Positions 12,220 through 24,374 of a stretch of 64,000 nt of DNA are shown piece after piece. The stretch lies in assembly GCA_949126835.1 (NCBI GenBank), contig OX421495.1, positions 5,472,011-5,536,010 on the forward strand, in the 5' to 3' direction. The position numbers were made by a program, and so were the translations under genes. The stretch is from Anisus vortex (taxonomy: Eukaryota > Mollusca > Gastropoda > Planorbidae). Below the pieces are notes generated by a model. That model did not search any database and was not told where the DNA came from. It worked only from the letters and a program-made list of their open reading frames with translations. How positions within the stretch are numbered: position 1 is the first letter of the stretch; every line of letters starts with the position of its first letter.

Positions 12220-13320
12220 ATAATATACCTTACAAATATTACATAATATATACCTTAAAAATACTACATGATATATACCTTAAAAATATTACATGATATA
12301 TACCTTACAAATATTACATGATATATATTTTACAAATATTGCATGATATATACCTTACAAATATTACATGATATATACCTTAAAAATATTACATGATATA
12401 TACCTTACAAATATTACATGATATATACCTTATAAATATTACATGATATATATTTTACAAATATTACATGATATATGCCTTACACATATTACATGATATT
12501 TAACTTACAAATATTACATGATATATAAATTACATATTTTGCATGATATATACCTTACAAATATGACATGATGTAGGCCTATACCTTACACATATTCCAT
12601 GATATATAACTTACAAATATGACATGATATATACCTTACAAATATGACATGATATATACCTTACAAATATTACATGATGTATACCTTACACATATTACAT
12701 GATATTTAACTTACAAATATTACATGATATATACCTTACAAATATTACATTATATATACCTTATAAATATTACATGATATATATTTTACAAATATTACAT
12801 GATATATGCCTTACACATATTACATGATATTTAACTTACAAATATTACATGATATATAAATTACATATTTTGCATGATATATACCTTACAAATATGACAT
12901 AATGTAGGCCTATACCTTACACATATTCCATGATATATAACTTACAAATATGACATGATATATACCTTACAAATATGACATGATATATACCTTACAAATA
13001 TGACATGATATATACCTTACAAATATTACATGATGTATACCTTACACATATTGCATGATATATAACTTACAAATATTACATGATATATACCTTACAAATA
13101 TCACATGATATATACCTTACAGATATTGCATGATATATACCTTACAAATATTACATGATATATATATATATACACCTTACAAATATTACATTATATACAT
13201 ACCTTACAAATATTGCATGATATATAGGCTACCTTACAAATATTACATGATATATACCTTACAAATATTACATGACATATACCTTACAAATATTACATGA
13301 TAAAGAAGCCTACTTTACAA
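12220..13320. repeat. AT-rich 25-bp satellite array
   Basis: About 43 units of CTTACAAATATTACATGATA plus TATAC, with drift. A block of roughly 340 bp beginning near 12430 recurs near 12770 (compare the GATATTTAACTTACAAATAT marker at 12495 and 12829), so the array also has a higher-order duplication. Confidence 0.92.
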
Positions 13321-14140
13321 TTATTAAATGATTTATCATTCCTTACTACAAATGGCAAGGGTGGGTTGATAATACTAAGAAAAGTTTTATAGAGGAATAC
13401 ATTTTTTTTTATTGGCAATTAGTCAACATTCAAATAATTACCTTGAAGTTATTTTATTGCAAAAAAAAACAAAACAAAAAAAAAACTGTTTCTATAAAAA
13501 AATTAGAATTTTGTTAATCTTGAGCCATTTTATTCTGTTTTAAATTTTGAGAAGTTTTTTCGATTTAAAAGAATATATTCTTGAAAATGTTTCGTTTTGT
13601 CTTCTTTAGCCTCTCAAAGAATAATTATATATTTGAGTTTATTTAGTTGTTATGATTTAAGTGCCCAATCATTGATGGATAAAAAATGTAGTGTAGTTCT
13701 TTTTCAATCTTAATTTAACTAAATCCACGGTGGCGGTTTCATAGGTTTTTTTTTCAATCTAAAAAAGGTAAGCTATATTAATGATTAATGAGTCAATTAT
13801 ATTTTCAATTATTCAGTAGAAAAAGAAAACGGTGTTTTTTACTGGTCAGTGCAATTAGGAGAAATGTCATTATCCAGTACTGTTTATACATTTTAATCTA
13901 AATATTTTACTGAGATGGTATTGTAATTGGTTAACGCAGTGTGATGTCCTGTTAAGTATGACGTAGTTAATTAAACAGAGCTGAGCTGGAGTATGAAGTG
14001 ACATACGTTTTAACCGAATGCTATTTTGTTTTTATTAGAAGCTCTTCAATTTATCTAAGGTTGCACGTTGATCCAAAATATAATTAACAGTTTACATTCA
14101 GACGGTCGGGGCATAAATGACAGATAGACAGAGAGAGGTT
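13321..14140. other. AT-rich unique DNA, no gene seen
   Basis: No repeat family or coding signal recognised. Poly-A tract at about 13460-13485. Confidence 0.55.
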
Positions 14141-14149
14141 AAAAGACAG

Positions 14150-15075
14150 TCACATTGATAGATTGATAGATTGATAGATTGATAGATTGATAGATTGATA
14201 GATTGATAGATTGATAGATTGATAGATTGATAGATTGATAGATTGATAGATTGATAGATTGATAGATTGATAAATTGATAGATTGATAGATTGATAGATT
14301 GATAGATTGATAGATTGATAGATTGATAGATTGATAGATTGATAGATTGATAGATTGATAGATTGATAGATTGATAGATTGATAGATTGATAGATTGATA
14401 GATTGATAGGTGGTGAGGTAGATATAGGATAGATAGATAGGTATACATAGATTGATAGATTGATAGATTGATAGATTGATAGATTGATAGATTGATAGGT
14501 GGTGAGGTAGATATAGGATAGAGAGATAGGTATACATAGATTGATAGATTGATAGATTGATAGATTGATAGATTGATAGATTGATAGATTGATAGATTGA
14601 TAGATTGATAGATTGATAGGTTGATAGATTGATAGATTGATAGGTTGATAGATTGATAGATTGATAGATTGATAGATTGATAGGTGGTGAGGTAGATATA
14701 GGATAAAGAGATAGGTATACATAGATTGATAGATTGATAGATTGATAGATTGATAGATTGATAGATTGATAGATTGATAGATTGATAGATTGATAGATTG
14801 ATAGATTGATAGATTGATAGATTGATAGATTGATAGGTGGTGAGGTAGATATAGGATAAAGAGATAGGTATACATAGATTGATAGATTGATAGATTGATA
14901 GATTGATAGATTGATAGATTGATAGATTGATAGATTGATAGATTGATAGATTGATAGATTGATAGATTGATAGATTGATAGATTGATAGATTGATAGATT
15001 GATAGATTGATAGATTGATAGGTGGTGAGGTAGATATAGGATAGGGAGATAGGTATACATAGATTGACAGATAAA
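14150..15075. repeat. (ATTGATAG)n blocks separated by five copies of a conserved spacer
   Basis: Pure 8-bp ATTGATAG blocks of varying length are punctuated by a spacer of about 40 bp beginning GTGGTGAGGTAGATATAGGA, at about 14409, 14499, 14683, 14836 and 15020. The spacer copies differ only at a few bases (GATAGATAG, GAGAGATAG, AAGAGATAG, GGGAGATAG). This is a higher-order repeat. Periodic Ser-Ile-Tyr-Gln frames on the minus strand are artefacts. Confidence 0.95.
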
Positions 15076-15149
15076 CTGATAGATTGAGAAACTGATAGAT
15101 AATAGTGCTATGGGAAATATTTTTTTCTAAAAATTGTATTGTCAAATTA

Positions 15150-15396
15150 ATTTGTTCGTCTGGTGTACCGAAGGTCCTAGGTTCGAATCCTGGTGAAGGC
15201 TAATATTTGCTCCTGGAACTGGAGGGCGTCCCTGAGTCTACCCAGCTCTGATGGGTACCCGACATTAATTAGGGTAAACTAAAGGCGGCTGGACATTGTG
15301 CTGGCCACTCATCCCCTTGTATGCCGTGGCCACAGAAACTGGTGAACGCAGCTGCACCGGCCCTATGATCAGTTTGGTCTCACGTGTACTTTACTT
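15150..15396 (+). mobile_element. tRNA-derived SINE (family 1)
   Basis: B-box GGTTCGAATCC at about 15180, followed by CTACCCAGCTCTGATGGG, GGCCACAGAAACTGGTGAAC and a TACTTTACTTTC end. The 5' head before GTTCGTCTGG is truncated or diverged. Confidence 0.85.
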
Positions 15397-15444
15397 TCAC
15401 TTACTATATAAATGGGCCTATGTATATATATGTCAATTTAGTTC

Positions 15445-15487
15445 GATATATAAATATATATATAGCCTATATATATATATATATCTA

Positions 15488-15548
<61 letters not shown>
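15445..15548. repeat. (TA)n microsatellite
   Basis: About 100 bp of TA repeats with two CTAT interruptions. Confidence 0.95.
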
Positions 15549-15550
<2 letters not shown>

Positions 15551-15834
15551 AGATAGGAAAAACATTCCAGTATTTCACTATCCACTCAGGTCTTCTATTT
15601 TATTATATTATAATACACCTCACAACCGGGAAGTACTGTTTCTAAAAATAAATGAAATTCCACGTAAAGACTACTTTTTACATTACAGAAGTCTTTGCTT
15701 ACATTGAAAAGTGACGTGTAAGGATGATAAACAATGCACTATAGGAGCTGCAAATAATGCAAGTGGGGCCGTGGGGGGGGGGGGGGGGGTTAATTTAAAG
15801 AAAACTATTTAATAAAAAATATTTTATCTAACAA

Positions 15835-16105
15835 TCAATAACAACCAGTTGCAGATAAACAGAAAGACAAAAACATTTTCCTTATCCTTTACACGAGAAC
15901 AAATGGATATATGCACTCTTTCTTCCCGAGTGGCATCGGGCATAGAATGGGTTGCCTGAATGAACCAGGAAAACCAGTAACTTAACAACAGTTAAAAGAT
16001 TAATAAAAATGCAATACTAGACTCGGACCACGGATGAGCGTACGACGCAATCATCTTCTTTATAGAAGAAGCGTGTATAATGTCGGCCTATACGATAAGA
16101 TAAGT
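15835..16105 (+). mobile_element. 5'-truncated LINE 3' end (GATAA-tailed family)
   Basis: The conceptual translation resembles the end of a non-LTR retrotransposon polyprotein (FLPEWHR-NGLP-QTRKTSNL-type segments with stops) and finishes in a GATAAGATAAG tail. The same 3' end recurs at 27575 (minus), 38529 (minus), 39270, 59365 and 60935, which defines one family with simple-repeat tails, as in CR1/L2-like LINEs. Confidence 0.7.
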
Positions 16106-16970
16106 TAAACTTAACTTTAAAATTTTGATTACTTTAATTAATATTAATAAAGTTTTAAAATATCATTTTCTGAACATAGACTGTATCCCGCAAAACGTAT
16201 AATTAATTATTCTTAGAAATTAAGTTAAAACTAGAAGAAAAAAAAACACCTTAAAATTTCAATAAAGAAAATAGTGTATATTTGTTTGGTTAAAAAGAAT
16301 AGAGTACCAGAATTATTCTGTATAAGATACTAAGGTTCTTGGTTGTATTTCTTTGTTTAGTAAATATGTTTTTTTATTCTCATGTTTCAATCATTAGCCC
16401 ATGAAAAATACAAATTAATGAGTCATATTTGGTTTTAGTCACTTCACTTTTGTTTTTCCGAAACCAAAAATTGTATAAAGATCTTATATATATGTGTATA
16501 TATATAATATATATATTGAGAAATAATTAAATAGATAGATAGATGATAGTGTTGTGTTGGATGTTGTAGTAAAATATTGTGTATTTAATTTGATTTTTTT
16601 ATTTTAATAAATAGGTCTCTATTTTTTACACATTTTTTTTATTTTTGGAAAAAAAGTGCGTGTATGTGTGTGTGGGATGGGGGGGGTAGAAGTAAAGTAA
16701 TTCTAAAGACAGTTATTTATAAAGATAATAAAATTGTCATTTTTACGATTCAACTTCTTATTTATTGTCAATAGTTCTCTTTGGTTGCTAAAAATTGCTG
16801 CAGAATTATCTCCCTTCTATTATTCCCCTTACCATCCACTATGTTCCTCTATCACGATACAATATTTTTCCTCTAACCTTGCCCCCCCCCCCCCCTCCCC
16901 CATCACTTAGGGATAACCCCAAAAATTCTCAATTGTTTTATATATATATAGATATATAGATGTAAAAACT
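16106..16970. other. AT-rich unique DNA
   Basis: Only homopolymer and dinucleotide tracts are seen (TG-rich at 16655-16690, poly-C at 16882-16900). No gene seen. Confidence 0.5.
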
Positions 16971-16975
16971 CAAAA

Positions 16976-17310
16976 CGAGTCTCGGGAACTGCCCTTCTTC
17001 GCTCGCTACATTGGCTCCCAGTGAAAGCAAGAATTGAATTTAACATTGCATCACTTTGCCACCAATGTTTAAACAATAACATAATGCCATCATACCTCAG
17101 TGGACTAATTTCAGAATATGCGCCGCAGAGAGACGTTCGTTCTGCAGACTCCTCGAATCTTTACTGGTTGTGCCTGCGTTTTTCGCTGCAGACTTGTGGT
17201 ATGAGAGCCTTCTCAACATTTGGCCCGAAGATATGGAACTCGCTCACCCTCAAGCTCAGACAAACCACCAGCTACGACACTTTTGAAAAGAACTTAAAGA
17301 CTCACTAATT
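16976..17310 (+). pseudogene. C-terminal fragment of a non-LTR reverse-transcriptase protein
   Basis: An open frame of about 95 residues, preceded in another frame by a LHWLPV-like segment, contains KARIEFNIASLCHQCLNN, YLSGLISEYAPQRDVRSAD and the closing GPKIWNSLTLKLRQ. This order (LHWLP, then the RSAD region, then FGPKIWNSLPLKLR, then FKKNLKTHLF) is the usual C-terminus of CR1/Rex-like LINEs. There is no RT catalytic core here, so it is a 5'-truncated insertion. It ends at TAA about 17306 and is followed by an AT tract. Confidence 0.75.
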
Positions 17311-17343
17311 TAAGATCCACCTTTAGATATATATATATATATA

Positions 17344-17620
17344 TACATTGACGATTGGAAGAAAATGATCAGTGTTGGCAGCAGATGCAATGGTATCGAA
17401 GCGAACCCAGTCTTACTGCCTCTATGTAGCCTATATTATACACTTCTCCATATCACTCCCTCTTACTACACTTCATATGTCTACACAATATTCCACCAAC
17501 CTCCCCCCACCACCCTCTTTTTTTTCTCTTTTTATTTTGTTGTCGTCGTTGTGTTTAGGCATACTTCCTTACATTAGAGTTACTTTGCAAAAAAACAACT
17601 GACCTTTACCATCTGCCCTC
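17344..17620. repeat. Dispersed repeat, copy 1
   Basis: Starts TTGACGATTGGAAGAAAATG and continues with GTTGGCAGCAGAT, then TCTACACAATATTCC and a C/T-rich part. A second diverged copy is at 20881-21110. It may be a short SINE-like element; no clear tRNA head is seen. Confidence 0.7.
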
Positions 17621-18560
17621 TGAACTGTGTATGCATATATTTATATATAACATGTAACATTGACTTCTGGGGTGTGGGGTTGAGACATTTTATTTTCATT
17701 ATTCGTTACTAAGTAAGATTGAGCATCGTTGAATCCATTACACAATGTTTTTTTCTTGAATGCAAATTTTAATCGGTAAAAAAATTTATTAAATTTTATC
17801 AATTAATTTATGTATACAATTTTTTGTGTGTGTTAGTGTTAATGTAGCGAATATCCCAACATAAGCGCCTGGTGACGGCCCCCTTTCTTCCCTGGCTTCC
17901 CCCATATTTAATACGCTCCTGAGATGAGGGGGCAGCTACTACTTTGCGTTATTTACTATCTCCCTATATGCCTATTTACTATTTCCCTATTTCTCATTAC
18001 TTTTCTATTACTCATACATAGAATCAGATCGACATATTGATATTTTGATAAGGTATTTCTGTGTACAGATCTGAATATTTATCTGTTTGTGTTGACAGAG
18101 CCAAGATAGGGGGGAGTGGGGCGGAGAAAGGGCGTCGTAAACTATATTGATTTATATAAGATTTTATTGTGTGTGTGTGTAAAATATTGTCAGGGCTAGA
18201 GATATATTCACATGCATTATGGTATACCTACATAAAGGTCCCACAAGATCAAGTGTTACATCGTTGGACCATTGGACTTGCATTCTTTAGACTAGTGTTT
18301 TAAATGATACCCGGGTTGTTATCTTATTATTTATACCTGACTGTTTCAGCTAACCCATTCCATCTCTTAAAGCCTCCAGGATTATTATGTTCTTATTATC
18401 TCTTTGGTTGGCGTTTATTGCTGTGAAATAAAATAAAATCACAGGTAAATATTGATGTCAAATTGATCTTCTATTTGTTTTGTTTCGAAAATTGTATTAT
18501 GTCAAAAGCACTCCATGTTTTTAACCCGATAATACGTTTTTAAAATCCTAACCCTTGCAA
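17621..18560. other. Unique DNA, no gene seen
   Basis: AT-rich sequence with small G- and TG-rich tracts. A possible old LINE tail (CCCGGGTTGT to CAGCTAACCCATTCC) around 18310-18370 is too diverged to call. Confidence 0.45.
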
Positions 18561-18576
18561 ACATGTTAGTTCCTAG

Positions 18577-18650
18577 TAACGTCATCGGTTTCAATGACCC
18601 CGTGACGTCACCAGTTTCAGAGACCCCGTGACGTCACCAGTTTCGGTGAC
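18577..18650. promoter_or_regulatory. Triplet of CRE sites in a 26-bp repeat
   Basis: CRE-type octamers sit at 18577-18584 (TAACGTCA), 18603-18610 (TGACGTCA) and 18629-18636 (TGACGTCA), exactly 26 bp apart. The unit is about GTGACGTCACCAGTTTCAGA plus GACCCC. TGACGTCA is the established binding palindrome of ATF/CREB bZIP factors. The site lies 4.3 kb upstream of the bZIP start codon. A regulatory role is inference; it could be a chance minisatellite. Confidence 0.4.
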
Positions 18651-19376
18651 GCAGTGGGAATACTGAGACCAGGGCAACTGACAGAAAAATGCATTCGTCA
18701 CTAAGAGGGAAAAGGGGGGGGGGGGGTAAGATAGTGAATTATCACCTCTCTATCTATGCGCCATGATATCACCTTACAATTCTAAAACAAAAATTCTCTG
18801 CATACTACAAATAATTATGTAGGAAGTAGCAAGCGCCGTTAGGTGGCGCCTTGGTTAAATAGCTGTATTGATGAGAAAGGTTATATAAAAATATAGGCCT
18901 AAATATATTACTATATAAGGACTTGATTAAAATATCAGTATACAATTAAAGCTTTTTTCAATGGCAGTAAAATGAAGATTAAATAAAAAATAAATGGCAT
19001 GATGATTTATTCTATTCAAATATGGCTTGTTTTCAAATTTTGGATTTACACCTATTTTTTTTTTTTTTTGCTTTGGTAAATTTCCATAATTTATTCAAAT
19101 AACATCTGGTGAAACATATTTTCCTCGTAGATTTTCGTGTAGCCATCTTGAATATAAAGATACGAATAATATCTTGCACCCCCCCCCCCTCCCACCACCA
19201 CCCCCCCATTTATTTCAGCAGACAGTTTGAACACTGCACACACCCATTAAAATAAGTGTTTTGTCCCCAATCCCCCCCCCCCCAACACAGCCCACCATTT
19301 TTAAAATGTCCGGGTACGCTCACGGGTTGTGAAATATTTTGTTAGTATGGGTACGCACTTTAGTTTATATGTATTT
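18651..19376. other. Unique DNA with poly-C tracts
   Basis: Poly-G at 18714-18726 and poly-C tracts at 19180-19206 and 19271-19283. No gene seen. Confidence 0.5.
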
Positions 19377-19575
19377 GTCAGTGTCATTGTCAGTGCGTGT
19401 CAATGTGTTTGTGTCATTGCCAGTGCGTGTGTCAGTGTCATTGTCAGTGCGGGTGTCCGTGTCAGTGTGTGTGTCAGTGTCATGGTCAGTGCGTGTGTCC
19501 GTGTCAGTGTGTGTGTCCGTGTAATTGCCATTGCGTGTTAGTGCATGTGTCAGTGTCATTGTCAGTGTGCCTTTG
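19377..19575. repeat. (GTGTCA/GTGTGT)n degenerate minisatellite
   Basis: Hexamer-based units such as GTGTCATTGTCAGTGCGTGT, repeated about 30 times with variation. Open frames on both strands are artefacts. Confidence 0.9.
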
Positions 19576-19599
19576 CTGGTCTGTCTGTGTGTGCCTACG

Positions 19600-20880
19600 C
19601 TCTGCCTTTGCGGGGGTGTAGGCCTACATACCTAGTCATGTCACGTGACTGCACTCGATATCTCACTATATCTCCCTATATCTCCCTATTTAAATATATT
19701 TTTAAAAAAGCCACATTCCAAATCTTGACCTTGTATTACCTACTGTCTATGACAACCCCCGCCCCCCTCCCCCACCCAAAAAAAAAAGTACCATCGAACC
19801 GTTTCAATCTACCCACGTACCTACACCTACGGAACCAGGCGAAATCCCGATATTCAATTTTCTCAGAAAACTGGACGATACACGCCACGGAACTTTGGTC
19901 TTTTTTTTTTAAAACTGCAAACTGAAAGTTAAATATTTTCTTTTATTTGTTTATGTTTGTATATGCGTATGTTGTAATGAGTACTTATCTTTAAATAATG
20001 TCATTGGGGGAGGGAGGGAGGGAGGGAGGGGAGGGGTGGTATCTCGTATTTACGATTCGATGAAGGCGTGTATATCTGTGGGGGGACGTCTTGGGGGCTC
20101 GGTACGTAAGAGTTAAAGTGCAATTTACGTTGTCTTACAGGGTCATAGTTTATTATTTTTTCCATGAGACTCTTGCACTTGGCGACTATGGAATGGATCC
20201 GGGTGATATCTTGAGTGAATGCCCTTGTCAGAGGCCACTATGAAATACATAAACAAATTCAACCCATGAAACATACGAAGGGAAACAACTATATTGAATT
20301 TTTGTCTTAAAATATAAAACATGATATTAAATTCTATATTTACCCCCCACCACCCTCCTATCTGACCCTGGTCTAAGAAAGAGTGAGGGTGCCTTAACCC
20401 CGTCACATCGTCACATTACCTCACCTGAAATTTACTCCATGCTTCACACTCATGCCTCTTTTTTTTTATTTCTCCCCCCCCCCCCTCTTAACCTCTAGTC
20501 CAGTTATCTGCAAAAGTACACGAGATATGATTTATTGGTAAATGAATTGAATTCGATTTTTTATTCTTATGGCATGAGCCCCAGCCCCCCCCCCCCCCCC
20601 CACGCCCTAGTCACACCCACTTGTTCCCCTACCATGACTTTATTTAACTGGGTTTTTGTTGCAGACGAAAAAGTTATGGAATAGTTTCACTTTATTTTTC
20701 CTTTAAATTGGCATTCAGTCTGGTCAGAAGTCAGACACTTCAAAAGAGTTGGCTGGTCTTTTGATGTCTTGGAATTATTATATGTCCCACTGCACACCCT
20801 CCGCCTCCTCCGCCCCCTCCCCACTGTATTACACGCTCAACCAACTATAAACTGACACACTCTCCACTAGAGGTTCTGCA
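19600..20880. other. Unique DNA with homopolymer tracts, no gene seen
   Basis: Includes a GGGA-rich block (20005-20030) and poly-C blocks (20474-20486, 20584-20601). No splice-flanked conserved frame was recognised. Confidence 0.5.
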
Positions 20881-21110
20881 TTGACGATTGGAAGAAAATG
20901 ATCAGCGTTGGCAGCAGATTCAATGTTACAGAATCGAACCCGGTCTCTCTATCTCTCTGTATAATATACACTTCTCCCTATCTCTCCAATATGTCTACAC
21001 AATTCTCCCTTACGCCCCCTTCCCCTACCTTTTTTATTCTCTACCTACGTTCATACGAGTTATTTCGCAAACAGACAGCTGATCTTTGACAGTTGAACCG
21101 TGTGGGTGCT
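20881..21110. repeat. Dispersed repeat, copy 2
   Basis: Second copy of the element at 17344: TTGACGATTGGAAGAAAATG, GTTGGCAGCAGAT, then a TATACACTTCTCCCTATCTC pyrimidine-rich part. Confidence 0.7.
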
Positions 21111-21289
21111 TATTTTAAAAACCTGACAACGAAATTAAATGTAAATAAATAATATTTAATAGTTTTAGATGTGTTTAATGTATGAACATTTTTGGATTTA
21201 AGGGAAAAGGTCACAGACAGACAGACAGACATTCACACTAGATAGATAAATAGATCTGACGAATTATATTATGAGCCTTACTGTTGTGT

Positions 21290-21370
21290 TTAACCCTTAC
21301 AGTCCCGGGCGCGTATATAGCTGAACTGAAGGCAGCATAGATAGAAGTAGGTCGGTACGGGAAGGGTTAA
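21290..21370. mobile_element. 81-bp TTAA-flanked MITE, copy 1
   Basis: Starts TTAACCCTTACAGTCCCGGG and ends TACGGGAAGGGTTAA. The GCGCGTATATAGC interior is shared almost base for base with 38100-38176. Inverted ends plus TTAA borders suggest the piggyBac type. Confidence 0.7.
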
Positions 21371-21554
21371 GAGAAAAATCTTCACAATTCAACTTCCTAT
21401 TGGCAACATATGTTTGTAATCTAAATGGCAAGGCCATGAACCAATATGGTTGTAGGCATAAGTAGCGTACTGAATACGAAATATTATGTTTACTTCCTAT
21501 GCACAGATCTATATAGATCTACTATAAGTTGGTGTTTGCTTTTTTTTTGGAAGG

Positions 21555-22372
21555 GGGGGGGGCTATGACTATCGCTAAAGCACAGATCTATATAGGCCTA
21601 CTATAAATTGTTTTGGGAACTAGGACTATCACCAAAGCACAGATCTATATAGGACTACTATAAATTGTTTTGTGGGCTAGGACTATCACCAAAGCACAGA
21701 TCTATATAGGCCTACTATAAATTGTTTTGTGGGCTAGGACTATCGCCAAAGCACAGATATATAGATCTATAGGCCTACTATAAATTGTTTTGTGGGCTAG
21801 GACTATCACCAAAGCACAGATCTATATAGGCCTACTATAAATTGTTTTGTGGGCTAGGACTATCGCCAAAGCACAGATCTATATAGGCCTACTATAAATT
21901 GTTTTGTGGGCTAGGACTATCGCCAAAGCACAGATATATAGATCTATAGGCCTACTATAAATAGTTTTGTGGGCTAGGACTATCACCAAAGCACAGATCT
22001 ATATAGGCCTACTATAGGCCTAAATTGTTTTGTGGGCTAGGACTATCGCCAAAGCACATATCTAAATAGGCCTACTATAAATTGTTTTGTGGGCTAGGAC
22101 TATCGCCAAAGCACAGATCTATAGATCTATATAGGCCTACTATAAATTGTTTTGTGGGCTAGGACTATCGCCAAAGCACAGATCTATAGATCTATATAGG
22201 CCTACTATAAATTGTTTTGTGGGCTAGGACTATCGCCAAAGCACAGATCTATAGATCTATATAGGCCTACTATAAATTGTTTTGTGGGCTAGGACTATCG
22301 CCAAAGCACAGATCTATAGATCTATATAGGCCTACTATAAATTGTTTTGTGGGCTAGGACTATCGCATTTAG
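21555..22372. repeat. About 60-bp tandem array upstream of the bZIP gene
   Basis: About 14 units of TTGTTTTGTGGGCTAGGACT, ATCGCCAAAGCACAG, then a variable ATCTATATAGGCCTACTATA part. Unit length alternates because of a duplicated ATAGATCT in some copies (the last four are nearly identical). It ends about 570 bp before the bZIP start codon. Confidence 0.95.
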
Positions 22373-22659
22373 TGGCATTAATATTTTTTTTCAATACTGT
22401 AGTTTTATGACTCAGTGAGTGACTGACCTTGATGGCCGTAAGACTAGACTAGACTAGACTAAGTGTGTTCTGTTTACAGAAAGCTACACATGATGTGTTG
22501 ATTTTCTAAAACTTGTTGATACGTTTGTTTGACTAAGTTCACCCTTTTTCTTTTTTGGATCCGCAGCACACAACACACGTTTAAGACATTGTGCTGTTAT
22601 TCGCCCATTACTTTTTTTACCCCCCCCCCTCCCCACACGCCCGGTCGTCTGCCACTAAC

Positions 22660-22931
22660 ATTGCGTCATCGATTTACATGTCCGGCGCGAGTTGCAGACG
22701 AGGCGAGCAAGCAGGCCGGTCGTTGTCTTCCCCTTGTTGATAAAAAGCACGGCTCTCGCCAGCACGCGCTGTTCGCTCGAACACAGCTAGCGGCGGTGTA
22801 GACACAAACTTTCACCGCACGCAACCTTTATAATAGATATAGTCTAAGTGTTGTTTTTGTTGTCTAAATTACCGTAAAGACTGATTTTTAATTTTAAAAA
22901 ACATTAAATCATTCTTCTTTTTGTTGTTTAG
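22660..22931 (+). promoter_or_regulatory. CpG-rich flank and splice acceptor of bZIP exon 1
   Basis: 22680-22830 is markedly GC- and CpG-rich (GTCCGGCGCGAG, GCCAGCACGCGCTG) inside AT-rich DNA, and carries TTTATAATA at about 22826. It could be a proximal promoter or 5' UTR. The last 30 bases are a T-rich tract ending TTGTTTAG, a good acceptor with the exon starting at 22932. The two readings conflict only if transcription starts here and is not spliced. Confidence 0.4.
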
Positions 22932-23193
22932 AACGCCGGGTATGGAGGAGAAAGATAGCCAGGAAGACTTCGACGCGGCAACAATGGCCATGCTCAGTGC
23001 CAATTTGCCTGACAGCGCGCTGAGCTCGAGCACACCCGACCCGCGGCTGCAGAAGGCGTGGCAAGATTCGACGAGAACCAATCAGGTCACGCCGATCCTG
23101 AAGGAGGAACTGCGGCTGCGCATCCTGGCGAAACGTCTACAGCAAGGAGAACCCGAGATTGACACGAGTTCCGTGGAGCCGAAAAAATACGAG
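22932..23193 (+). CDS. bZIP transcription factor (ATF3/JDP2/Fos-like), coding exon 1
   Basis: The ATG at 22942 is in strong context (G at -3, G at +4) and gives residues 1-84, ending in phase 0 at GAG|GTATTA. The acidic, Ser-rich N-terminus leads to a TPILKEELRLRIL segment (residues 50-62). This resembles the TPxxKEELRxAI motif that ATF3 and JDP2 carry upstream of their basic region, which supports an ATF3/JDP2-type identity over a generic Fos. The phases fit exons 2 (30563) and 3 (34684) exactly, giving one protein of 517 residues. Codon use is GC-rich, in sharp contrast with the flanking introns. The product should be a nuclear, CRE/AP-1-binding dimeric factor. Intron 1 is 7.4 kb. Confidence 0.85.
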
Positions 23194-23939
23194 GTATTAA
23201 ATTAAAAAACAAGATATTTGTTTTGTTACTTGTTATTGTAACATGTCATTAATGGCAAGGTTAAGGAGAAATTTACTGGAGTTTAGTCTCGAGGTCATGA
23301 GTGGCAGTTCAACCAATCACATAGAACTCTGGCAGAGTTTATCTTAGAATACTGCTGTGATTTCTACGAAAGTGTTGAAAAGTTAAGCATAGAGAAACTA
23401 TTTTCAGTGTCAACCTTCAAATATTGGATGCCATGGGGCAAATATTTTCATAGCTTCCTTTTTGTTGCAAGCTGGTCTTGCAAAACTATTTTTGCCCACA
23501 TTTTTTCTATCAGTAGGCCTAGGCCTCGATAAGGCACATGAAGATGTACAAAGACAACAAATGTCATCTCATTTATTTATTGTTTGTTTCTTTGAAGTCA
23601 GGCATAAACAAGAGGGCCTGGAGATTGCCTAAACTTATTTTAAAGACTAGGCTACCTTATATAAAACGGGCTCAGGGCCTATGCCGGCCTATGGGCACGC
23701 GAAGATGAGAATATCGCTTGGTTGGTTCAGGCTGGTTTGACGAAGACAATTTAGTTGTTGTTACTGTATTAAGTTTTGGAAATTTCCATTCTCCCGTGTA
23801 GTTGTTGATAAAATAGGTCAATGGTTGCTCGGCCTACTTGTCTTACTACAAGACAGTGTGTCTAAGACAACGCAATAAATAAAAAAAAACTTTTCAGTAA
23901 CCAAACTACAGTAGGCCTAAGTGAAAAAGACAACAACTG

Positions 23940-24060
23940 AGAATGATGTAGATTGTAGATCGTGTCTAGGGTTTGAACCCGGCCCCAGTTAGCTTTCTCA
24001 ATTCAATACTAACCGATCCACCACCACTTGGCCTGATATAACACAGAGAATTCAATCAAA
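23940..24060 (-). mobile_element. Possible tRNA-like SINE fragment
   Basis: GGGTTTGAACCCGGCCCCAG, followed by AACCGATCCACCACCACTTG, resembles a tRNA head read from the minus strand. Too short to assign to a family. Confidence 0.3.
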
Positions 24061-24374
24061 TTTTACACACACACACACACACAAATAAGCTCTTTATGGC
24101 TGTGGCTATTCACACGCGTGTGCAAATGGTCTACGTGGTCTATTCACACACGTGTACAAATACAGTAGTCTATTCGCACACAGTATGCACACAACTAAGT
24201 GAACATCATTTTGTGTTGTTTTTATGAAAACAAAATTTGTTTTCATTTGCCAAATAAATTGTCACTACAGTAATTAGGCTACACACATTCCAAATAGTAT
24301 TACAAACAGTAAGATCATAAGAAAATATTTTGGAATGGCTTATGGAAATGGTTACATTTATCTGTAGGCTATAT

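Noticed and set aside
14150..15075. CRISPR-like repeat-spacer array
   Set aside because: The spacers are identical and the repeats are simple octamers of variable number; genome is eukaryotic and no cas genes occur.
14098..15145. Minus-strand frames of over 320 codons with Ser-Ile-Tyr-Gln periodicity
   Set aside because: Translation of the ATTGATAG array; parallel frames are open simultaneously.
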